Positions 24,301-36,300 of a stretch of 64,000 nucleotides of DNA are shown in pieces. Location: NCBI RefSeq assembly GCF_000003815.2, contig NC_049983.1:9796779-9860778 (forward strand), written 5' to 3'. Origin of the DNA: Branchiostoma floridae. Lineage: Eukaryota > Chordata > Leptocardii > Amphioxiformes > Branchiostomatidae. Numbering within the stretch: the first letter of the stretch is position 1; each line of letters starts with the position of its first letter. The notes beneath the pieces are model-generated. The model was not told the origin of the DNA, ran no database searches, and saw only the letters and a list, made by a program, of their open reading frames with translations. Made by a program: the position numbers and the translations under genes.

Positions 24301-27300
24301 GGACTATTCTGATGACCGCAAATAAAACAGTATATATTAAAGGAAAACGCGGGGTGAAGAGGGGAGGGGGGTGAAATAAGAAATGACCAAGCTTACCTGG
24401 GTACAAGATGGTGGGTTGTCGTTCACGTTCCCGATGGTGACCAGGACGTACGAGTCCGCGCTGCGGGCAGGGTTCCCGCCATCCACCGCCTGGATACTGA
24501 TGTTGTACGTCCCTCCCGCCGTCTCGAAGTCCAGACCCTTACTGACCACCAGCACTCCCGTCTTCGGGTCAAGTTCAAAGTAGGAGCCCGTGTTCCCATC
24601 AGTGATGGTGTAGGTTAGGTCACCGTCCGTACCGGCGTCAGAGTCGCTCACGTCCAAGGTCAACACTGTGGTGCCGATTGGCTGATCCTCATCCACCTGT
24701 AGCGACGTCATTTGTTACAAATGTAAGAAACATCTTGAGATGAAACATCTTGTATCTTGAGATTTCCGAAGCATGTAAAGAGGCTTTGAAAGTGACTTGA
24801 GATGCTTTAAAAGCGACTCGAAAAATCTTGAGATGTTTTCAAAAGAATCTTGACACTTATGAAAGATCTTATGATTTAAAAAAAAATCTCGAGATAATTT
24901 CAAAAGATTTCGGGATTTGGTACAAAATCTTGAGATTTTTCGACCATGTCTAAATTTCGTGTTTTTTTTTTTCAAATTTCAACGAGGCGGGAAGAACCCC
25001 GCAGTGGGTCTGCCTAGCATATCAATCTGCTTGCTGTCACTGTAAAGCATTTCGAGCTTTAATACACCAGATGATTATTATTAAGCAATACTTAAGGCTA
25101 CTGGAAAGGGTCGGAGTCCTTAAGACGGGACGTTAAGCCGCTGTTCATTGTACTGTTGGGAAAAACTAGAGGAATTTTCCATGTGCAGTGAATCTGTAAA
25201 TACTGTACATGGCGTCTGTCTTCTCTGTCACGAACAGCGGAAGATTAGATTCTCTGTAAGGTTAACTGGCTAGAGATCACTTTCGGTTTCATAAAAGATG
25301 ATGGTGAGCCCTCTAGAGAATACACATCAACATTACCAAAGTACACAAACATGCGCAAATATATTTCACCCACCGTAACTGAATCAGATGGCTGTGCCGA
25401 AGGTGAACCCCAGACCGGTTGAAACTCGTTGACGTGATCGACGTAGATCACGACTTGGGCGGTCGCTGTGTTGGACGATGGGTCCTGCGCCTTGACGACC
25501 AACGTGAAGCTGCAATAAATAGTAACATGGTCAGCTTTCATGTAAGCAGTAAAACAATCAAAAGAAAAAAGGCAACACCTTACAATGATCAACCTCATTT
25601 CGCGAAACATGTTTAGTTTTGTTAGGAACTTTTTCATGTGCATTATTGTGAATTGCTTATCCTGTCTGACGGATTTTCTAACCGACTCTCATAAGCAGAC
25701 ATGCATATAGCTGTTGATAAAATACAGCAAATGAGATAACTTAATCTGCGACCTTTCTGGGCCCTTTTACATAACTTTCTATCAGTCTCTCCGATGTGCC
25801 TAGCATGTATCAATACCCCTCTCACATTAGGCGAAAATCAATTGGACGACGAGTATGCGAGCTCTAAATTACGAGGAGGCATGACCCTGGAGGGAAGAGG
25901 GGAACTCTGCCATTTCTTCGTCGGCAGCACGGTCATCCCTTCTCGTAATTTAGAGCTCGCAGACTCGTCGTCCGATCGATTTTCGCCTAATGTGAGGGGG
26001 GTATAACCACACTACTGCATTTTTGGTAACTACGGACACACAAGCAAACAAACAAACATCTAAAAAAACGAACAGACAGGCGGCCACAACTAAAACAAAA
26101 CCTCCATACTCGGAAAGACACACTAATCTCTAAGTAGGTCTGTCTGGTGCAAAGACGGTATACAAGGGCTGAAACAGTGTCAAACTGTCTGTCCCACACG
26201 TTGGACACTGTTTAGCCCTTGTATACTGTCTTTGCTCTCGATAGATCTGCTTGGAGATCAACTTACACGTCATCGCCCGTGTCGAAGTCCAGCTGGTTGG
26301 ACAGCATGACCCAGGGGTTGTTCTCGGTGTTGTTCAGCGTGAAGAGCCAGAAGTTCCCGGCGGTGTTTCCCGCGATGAAGGAGTAGGTCAGATCTGTGGC
26401 GGCCGTGTCGACGTCTGTCACCGTCAGCTGAACAACGTAGGCGTCTGTAGAGATAGATCATAGAGAATGCAAACAACCGGTACCGGTCATAAAACTTGTA
26501 TTCTTTTGAACCCTCTATCATGAGCATGAGCATGATATAACTCCAAGTTTTAGAGCATTCACAGATGACGTGTCTTGGACCATTTTCATGACGTGTTTTG
26601 GACCATTTTCCGCCATATCCCAATTTTTGTTTGAAATTGACCATGCATGATGGTGTCATTTCGTAGCATATCATAAAATGACAAATTACAGGGCTTTTAG
26701 AACCGTTAATGTCAACACATACAATTCACTTTGTTTTCTTTTACTTGACTTACGATTACCTGCGAATTGGGGTTCAAATTTAGGTACGTAATTTCTTACT
26801 TGCTGTTTCGTCCTCTCTGACAGTGGCCTCGTATGTGTCGGTGCTGAATGCCGGGCTAGCGTCATCCACGTCCGTCACACTCACGGTCAGGGTGGCTGTT
26901 CCCGTTAGCGGACTGCTGGCGTCATCGATAGCGGACAGTTCCAAGTAGTACACCTGTCATAATGAGATATTCACATAAATAGGCGAGCAACATGCACTCT
27001 ATGTACATTCAAAATGATAACAGATATGTGAAAAAATGATACGAAAAAATTAGAGACTCATTTTTTTAGCCAAACCATTAGGCAAAAAGGTCCCTATCCA
27101 CCTACAATGTCATAAATTGAAATCATTGACATTGCTTGACAGACCAGCTGTCAATGGACTGTATCACGCTACTGTCATGTAGGGGGTGTTGGCCTGTAAT
27201 GCTAAGGTATCCGAAATATTGCTAGAGGTCGCCAAATCGTAAAGTGTCTTTGGGACCTGACAATTACTACTCAACAAATTTCAAGCAAATCTATCAAAAG

Positions 27301-30300
27301 GATCTTGAGCTACAGGTGCGACCACGCATACACAACCAAAAACAGTACTCGAGTCGGGAGATGGACTTCCTTCCCGGAGGTAATACTAGGTGAAGAAAAG
27401 CGAAATAATGTGTCTTACGTACCGGAGTGGACTCATAGTCCAGCGGCTGTGCCAGGACGATCCTGCCGGTGCCCGGGTTCATGGTGAAGGTACGCGGGGA
27501 GGTCGTGTCTCCGCCCGTGATGGTGTACACGATGTCTCCCTGAGAACCCTGGTCATCGTCTGTAGCTGATACCTGAACAACAAACACTGGATGTCAGAAC
27601 AACGCTGAAGGTGGCTGTGTCAGTAATTTTATATGTGCATCCATGTTTTAAAGGATTTTAGATTGGTTGTGGAGGTTGTGGTCTTGGGTTATCTGTCTCC
27701 TCCTTACCCCTCCTCTCTATTTTTTCTTTACTGCTGTGTGCTTTTTCATGACACGACACTCCTACATTTACCTTACAATAGATTAGGAGAGTTAGGGGGA
27801 GTGAGAGATAGAGGTAGGAAGACATTTACACAGACAGGCAGATAGAGACAGATTGATTGGCAGACATACAGGCACAGGCAGACCGAAAGGCAGTCTACAG
27901 GCAGACAGAGACCTACAGACAGACATGGACACACAGGCCGAAAGTCAGACAGACAGACACATAGTCACGCAAACAGACAGAGGCAGATAGACAAACAGAC
28001 AGACAGAAAGATATGCAGACAGACAGACAAAGACAGACAGGAGGTAGACAGACATATACAGACATATAGAGACAGACATAGACAGAGAGACCAAATCCGC
28101 CTTACATTGGATGTGACAGTAGTCGCCACCGCTGTATCCTCAGATAACGTGACGGTGTTGCTGGGCGGCATGGTGGTGAAGTCTGGCGTGAACTCATTCC
28201 GACCCGTGATGGCGACGTAGATAGTCGCAGTGCTTGTGGAACGGTCGGCGGCCACGGCGGCTTGGTCCACGGCCGTGACCTTCAGCGTGTACTTGAAGTT
28301 AGCCGTTATGATGGCGGCGGCTTCCATATCAATGGCGCTGGCGACTGTGATTAACCCTGTATTTGCATCTGCATAGAAGCACAACATATTTCTCTATGTA
28401 ACCGGTCTTCTTCATAATTTCTTGCAACCAGTCTATCTATTGTATAGCTTGTGCCAACGAGACCATAACATGTCAAGAACAAAAGAAATTGGAAGCTCTG
28501 CTGCAGTACCGAGGTCACACACCAGGGGGATCAACCTTCGTCTTCCCAATCTCTATCCATGTACCACATGTCAAAATTAGCCTCCATAGCAGGCTCTCTG
28601 GGTTTTTTTGCTCATGATACACTTTTGCTGGCCATTTCTATTTGTACTGATCGCTGATTGCTGGCCTTTTCTGCCTGCNNNNNNNNNNNNNNNNNNNNNN
28701 NNNNNNNNNNNNNNNNNNNNNNNNNNNNNNNNNNNNNNNNNNNNNNNNNNNNNNNNNNNNNNNNNNNNNNNNNNNNNNCCCACAAAGCAGTCAGCGCGCA
28801 GAACAAAAAGAAAAGACCAGCAAAAGTGTATTATGAGCAAAAAAAAAACCCAGAGAGCCTGCTATGGAGGCTATGTCAAAATGCTGACCTCAAATATAAG
28901 GAAACTCAGACACACAGACACAGACAAACAGACACACACACACACACACAGACACACACACGCATACTCATGCGTATCACATCTATCTGGATCTCTTTCA
29001 TCTTAAATGGACTTCAGTACTAACTTGCGGACAAAAGTTGAGGTAGACATTGAATAGCAACTCACCTAGAGCGAACAGGTTGTCGTTGTTGCCAGAGTCT
29101 ATGGCGTACACGATATCCCCGTCTGTGCCTGTGTCAGCGTCCGTACAGGTCAGCTGCAGGACAGAGGTGGTCGTAGCGGTGTTCTCTGGAACATCTCTGC
29201 ACAAAGACGCAAAACACATATAGATAATAATCCTAGTTCACCTTTATCCGCGGGGTAGCTTAAATCCGTCACAGTCTATTTACGGATATCAAGTCGACGG
29301 CAGGCAGTTTCAAATTGTAATATTTTCAAAATACCCTATCCACGTACCAAATATTCTTACAATCTATTCGGATGTTCTAAAGTTATGCTGACCACAAATA
29401 TCCGGAAACACAAACAGACAGACCCACAGACCCACAAAACAACAATAACCCATTTTGCGTTGAGGTAAAAGTTAAATTGTCCTACACGGAGTCTACAGCT
29501 TATGTCTACACAGTCAAAGTGACTTACACGGAGTCTACAGCTTATGTCTACACAGTCAAAGTGACTTACACGGAGTCTACAACTTATGTCTACACAGTCA
29601 AAGTGACTTACACGGAGTCTACAGCTTATGTCTACACAGCTCAAGTGACTTACACGGAGTCTACAGCTTATGTCTACACAGTCAAAGTGACTTACATGGA
29701 GTTTACAGCTTGAGAGAAGACAGGTGCGTTGTCGTTGACGGCTTCCACGTTAACCGTGACGGTGGCCTGTGCAGACAGACCTGACGTATCGTACGCCGTC
29801 AGCGTCAGGGTGTAGGAGGAGAGGGAGCCGTCATCACGGTCCAGCTCCGTACCTGTGGTGATGACGCCGGAGCCGTCCACGAGGAAGTAGCCACTGCCTC
29901 CTATCAGGACAAGGAAATTTTAATGAGAACAACTTTATTGAGCGACAATAACAGGTAAAAAACTCGGCAACCTGTACGCACCTGTTGAACTAAATAAATA
30001 TAACTAAGATCCAGCGATTCTAAAGAACCAATCTAATTATTGAATAACAACATAGACAATCTTTGGCTAACGTTATACATGCTAATACTCGAAAACATCA
30101 TGTTAAAAATAGTATGTTGCTTTAGAAATGTACTGCATTGTCTGTTTTTGCAAGGAGTTGTATATGAATTGGACCTACCTAGTGATCAATGCATTTCAAC
30201 AATGAAAACAAATAGTTTTACGTCTTGTGTGCTATTGCCTTTTTTTGCCATACTTGTACATTTTGAATGATATCATAAAGTGAAGAGGATCAAAAATAAA

Positions 30301-33300
30301 ATTTAGGACGCAGCAACACCGCTAACGTACCGCAGCTTCAGTGAGATACCCACCTATAAAAAATTTAACAAGAAGCACCCATGTAAAGGCAGATACATAT
30401 TTTCTCTGCAAATTGTGAATGACATTTTATATGAATGGCGCAACAACAATTTATAGACGAGACCAACCTGTGATGTAGTATTGTACAACATCGCCCACAT
30501 CAGCGTCTGTAGCCGCGACTGTGGTAACTGTCGTTCCCGAACTCTCTCCTTCATTCACGTTCACGGTGTAGGTGGTTGGAGAGAAAACTGGCGGGCTGTC
30601 GTCGTAGAACGCCACGTTGACGGTTAGGGTGCTAGTTGCGGTGTTACCGACAGTGGCATCGGCAGCTTCTATCTCCAGGGTGTAGAGAAATGCTCCCGAC
30701 TCCAGGTTTGGGGTGGCTGTCGTTCTGATTTCGCCCGTACCTGTTACCAGTGTGAACGGCGTCCCCGCAGTGGTGAGAGTGTATGTCACGGTAACCCCTT
30801 CGGGATCAACCGCATCTACGGTGTACACTCGCTGGTTTCCCGCCAAGTCTTCGCTGACTGTTACGCTGTCTGGTAGGTTCCTCCACTCGGGGGGTTCATC
30901 CAAGTCGACCAGGTTTATTGTGATCTCTCCTGTTGAGGACTTGCTACCAGACGTGCTACCGTCTTTGACGCGAATTTTGAGGGTGTATGCGGTAGTGCGC
31001 TCGTAGTCTAACTCAGGACTTGTCACGGTCTCTATGACGAGGTCGTTCCCTGATGGAGTGAGTTGGAAAGGGTTGGAGTAGCCGTCCTCTACGGGGCTGT
31101 ACGAGATGAGTGTGTACGTGAGGGTATCACCGTCAGGGTCTGTGCCTTGTAGGGTAGTGGTGCACGCCGTGTTGCTAGTGGGGCACACGGTGACACCACC
31201 AACCGTGTTCTCATCAATCTCGTACGTAAGCGACGTATCCGAGAAAGACGGTGCCTCGTTTATGTCTCGTATGTTGACAGTGTACGTCACCGTCGCCGTA
31301 AGACGTCCTGCGCCGGTGCCGTCGTTTAATTCGACCTGGAGCTCATATTGCGTTTCTGTCTCATAGTCGAGGTTTGGACTTGAAACAACGCTCAGTACTC
31401 CGGTAGACGGCCCTATCTCGAAATTCGTCCCGAGAGCGTTTGGTGTTTGACTCGTGATAGACCACGTCAGCGTGTCCCCGGGTAAGTCCACGTCCGTGCC
31501 CGTGAAGTAGATAAGATTCTTCCCGCCGGATTCGTCCTCGTCGATGGTGATAGACAGCGAAGAAGCGAGATTCGTGATGACGGGGGACTCGTTCACGTCT
31601 ATGATGTTAATGTAGAACGTTCTCACACTGGAGAGTAGACCATCGCTCACGGTTAGCGTGACTTCGTACTGGTTTGTGCTGTAGGTGGACCACAGGTCCT
31701 CGTAGTCTATGGTAGCGGTTGAATCCGTTTTCAGATCAACGTTGGCGTTATCCACCTTGTCAAATGTAAACGGGAGAGTTGCTCCAACGGGAGCCACCGG
31801 AGCTATTGTATAGGTGATGTCTTGTGTGGTGGAAACCAACGCATTGTCGTCATCGTAGACCGTAAAGCTCTGAACAGTAACGCCGCCGGCTGTGTCCTCA
31901 TCAACGTCGACTGACGCGGATCCAGGAAAGTTGGTGAAATCGGGCGTCTCGTTGACGTCGTTGACATTGATCGTCAATGTTGCCGTATCTGTCAACGCTC
32001 CGTCACTCAGAGTAACCGTCAAGACGTACTGAGTCTCCGTACTCTCGTAGTTTATAGTTGGGGAGGTGGTTGTGGAGACTACGCCAGTAGCAGAGTTGAT
32101 GGAGAACTGGTTTGAAGGGGTTTGTCCGGTTATCGCCCACGTTAGGGTATCTCCTGTATCCTCATCATTTCCAGTGAAGGTGAAGACTGCTGTATTTGCG
32201 GCCTGATTCTCATCTAGACCCATAGTTAGCGACGCTGCGGTGTTGTTTATCACAGGAGCTTCGGGAACGTCTTGTACGTAGATGGTCAAACTCCTGTCTT
32301 CGCTTAGTCCGACCCCGTCGCTAACCGTCAGTGTGACATCGTACTGGCTATAAGTCTCAAAGTCAATGGTGGGAGACGCTACAGTCCTGAGTACGGCATC
32401 TGTGGCAGTTGTTTTCACAAACTCGAAGGGGATAGTAGTGCCACCTGTTGGGACTGTGCTGACCAATGTCATACTAAAAGCCAAAGTCTGAGTGCTTATT
32501 TCTTCATCTGAAGCTGTAAACGTGAACATTGTGAAAGAACCGGATTCATTCTCATCAACGTCTACTGAATCTGACGCAGGAAAAACGGTAAAGGTGGGCG
32601 TCTCGTTCAAATCGTTCAGATTCACAGTAAGCGTGGCAGACGCAGTCAAACTTGTGCTATCAACGACATGCACTACGAGTACGTACTGGGTGGTCGTCTC
32701 GTAGTCTAAGCTCGAAGTAGATGACGTGGACACCTGACCGCTAGCGCCGTCGATAACAAACTGTGTAGGAGGAGTGTTGGGAGTCTGGCTGAAAATGCTC
32801 CACGTCAGAGTGTCACCATTTGGAATATCTTCATCAGTGGCGACAAATGGAAAGACGTTTGTGTTTGGGCTTGTATTTTCGTCAATGTTTTCAGTCTGGG
32901 AACCGGTACTGGGGGTTGTGATGACTGGTGCTTCGTTAACGTTGGTTACCAGGATGTCTAGAGTCCCTGTGGCCGATAGTGAGCCTCCGTCTACACATTT
33001 GAAGTTGAGAGTGTGCTGCTGTTTTGTCTCATAGTCCAAGGCTACACTACTAGACAGGGTGACCTCCCCTGTAGCAGTAACGTCGAAGAAACCTGTGGTG
33101 TCAGGATCGGTGTGTGAGAGGACGGTGTCACCATTTGGGCTCGTTGTGTCCACATCTGTACACACCACGGAAAACACTGATGTCCCCGTTACTGAGTTTT
33201 CGGGTAACGTAGCGACAGCGTTCAAGTTCAACGTCGGTGCCTCGTTTACGTCCTAAAATAATGGTAGGAAATCACGACATGCTTTAGTTGATGATGGATC

Positions 33301-36300
33301 TGATGTAGTTCTAATGATACAGGTTTTTCAAAGGGGCAAATAATTTCTGGAAATAATTCAACATGGACATAGGGCAATCATCAAGCTGTGATTTCAGGCA
33401 TATATGACTTTGATGATACCTAGATTCTGACTTAAGGAAAATGGCTTCTAATAAACAATGTGATGAGGGGGGTAGACAGTGACGTTTGGGACAGCATTTC
33501 TAAGAAGTAGACGAAAACTGTTACACCGTTATTCAGTTTAGTTGACAATTGCATGTATATATTACAGTCTTTTGCATTTGGTACTGCGTTGTACAAAATT
33601 TCTCATAAGCAGTCACTGCACATAATATACTTAACGTTTGTGACCGCATCTGTAACTGTGAGCAGCGACACCTATTGCTGCAGTGCAATGTTAACCAGTC
33701 AGAATTGCTTTGAGGAAAGTGACAGACGGTCACCGAAACATCGATGTGGAATAAAGCAATGGTTGTGTATAAAGAGTCTCTTTGTTCATTGAAAGCTTGA
33801 ACATTATTTATGACTTAAAAAAGTAACGAGAAAATATTTACCTGGACGTTGACGTATATTACAGGCTTGATTTGTTGGCCGTATTGGTTTTGTGCTGTAA
33901 TCCCGAGAGTGAATGTGGGGTATGTCTCGTAGTCGATGTTTCCGATAACGGTAACAGCTGCCTGTTCGTAGTTACTCGTCTGGGTAACAGAAAACAGCCC
34001 CTGATCCCCTGGGGTGATAAAAACATTACTGATAAATTTTGTCGAAAAATAACACACACATTATTAAGACTGAGATTTGAATGAAGAGTCGCTTTCAGTC
34101 GTCGTATTTGTCATCAACATGGTAACAATATCGCTTCGACCATCTGCCAACCACAGACGACCTTGCTCAGGAAAAAATGTGGTCGGGAAATGATGGAATC
34201 TGTTAGCAGGACATAGTTATTGAGAAGTATCCTGTCCATGTCAAATTACATTGTACGAGTATTGTCTCTGTTTTTGTCATTAGGGCTAGCTATTTGTAAT
34301 AGACTACATAGCCCTGGCTTTGCGTGCTAAACAGCCAAACCAATAAAGAAGCAGATATTATGTTGTCATGTACATAAATATACCTGTGAGCATTAGTGAT
34401 GACTACGTTCAAGTGCATGTTTTAGATAATAAGGTGAGCGACACCAACCTGATATGGTGTATGTAAAAGCGGTGTTGGGGCCGGACGGTGTGCCATCGTC
34501 ACCTACAGTCACTGTGTAGACATTGAAACCAGTAGCTGTATTCTCGGCAAGGTTGACGGCTTCATCAGGGTCTGGGTCTACAAATGTGGGCGAACATCCT
34601 GGAAAAAAGATTAAGGATAAATCACGTAAGGTATTATATATAGTATACATGTATATTACGCGGGGATTTACTTTCACGGTAGCGGGAAAAAGGACTTTTC
34701 ACGGTGGATTTAAGTTCGCGGTATCACCATGGACTGCAGTCTAATAACATAATAGAAAAATGTTCGGGGTGGTTTTAAGTTCGCGGTGAAGTGGTTACCG
34801 CGAAAACCGCGAATATTAATCCACCGCGAACATTTCTGCATTTACAGTATATCCTTAAACGTAAAAGGAAGGGAACTATATGACTGACATTATATTACAA
34901 TAACGGTAGGTTGAAAGTTTATTATACCTATGTACACGCAGCTACGTCATTTTAGAAAGCTTCAATTCATTAATTTTGGTGTCTGGAGAGACAATGAGGG
35001 TTTCTATTTATTCAGTAATCAATATAATACAACACAGGCACGAAAATAGTTACGAAGGTTTTTCCAGCAACTTTTATCAACGTGCTTGTCCCTTCTTTCA
35101 AAAGACATAACTGATTTCATGGACATAAATTGATATGTGTTACTTCAGATGACAATCAGGAAGATTAAATCGTTACGGCGCGCAAAGTTTATTCAAGAAA
35201 CAAAACCATCAAAGTAGTAGTTAACTTCGCCTGAAGAGCTTGCCAGCAACACAAGTGCGTCAGAGACACCACAAGAAATACCTACCATCCTAACAGTCAT
35301 GACCTTTTAGTGACCTTCACGGGACAAGTCTTGGGGACCCGCATGACTAACATTTCTTAGACAAAAACATTGCACTGAATGCTAAGTCTCCTCTGGGGTG
35401 CGTACGTCAGTTAACATTCGCCATGATCCATAGTACCGTTACACGCACACGTATCATGGTCATACAGTGGTAGTCAGTCATGCATATGCATGCCAAACTT
35501 GAAAGAAAGGGTAGTCCGTGGGACATGTAACTGTTATAACATGTCAAGAAAGTGCTGGTTACGAATGTAGTGAACATAGATCCACAAATTGGACCTTTAA
35601 AAAATTACGTTTAACCTAAAAATCAATCGTTTGGAGCATGTCCAAGTTAGCTCTCTGTGTAAGTGTCACGTTGACGTCACAGAGCTTATGCGTCAGTTTC
35701 ACACCTGTTTTCACATAACCTGCATATCCAAATCCTATTAAGTATTCCCAGATTCTGTACTAAATCCACTTTAAATGAACGGTTTTGACCTTTCCATAAC
35801 CGCCAATTCACACAAATGTAAGTCTGACAAATAAAGCCATGCCGAGAGACCAGAAGTAAAGACAAGTACGTGTTCTGTGAATGAACTTGTGATATCACAT
35901 TGACATGAACTTAACGTTGTTACAACATTATCAGCACGTTACCTAAATACAAATCTCTTCAACACTTAACTTTTAATGAACAGGTGTGCAGATGTTGCAT
36001 TTGCTGTTAGCCATTTCAATATTTGAAGACGAAATCTGTATATGATGTCTTTTAGTCGTACTTGAGGTGATGGAGATTTGTTGTTGTTGCTAAGGCTACA
36101 GCGAGTAAATTTATTGATGACATCATCTCATTGATTTTGGCTTTTTGATTTTGAAAAAATAAAACAAGAATCTATTTTTTCAATCGCTGCTAGTCAACAT
36201 GACGAAAAAGAACCAAAATTGCAAAATGTGTTGTGGCCTTGTAGAAGCTACACTGGTGAGATAGCCACGAGAACTGACACCAATGAGGTAGCCATGACTG

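Noticed and set aside
28577-29023. ORFs spanning the N gap
   Set aside because: They exist only because N translates as X; the flanks are an inverted repeat.
29470-29712. CRISPR-like array (also considered for 12478-12653)
   Set aside because: The repeats are contiguous without unique spacers, and the DNA is eukaryotic.
29357-29713. ORFs with 14-residue repeats on both strands
   Set aside because: A 42-bp tandem array divisible by three; composed of duplicated exon-intron border, not a separate gene.
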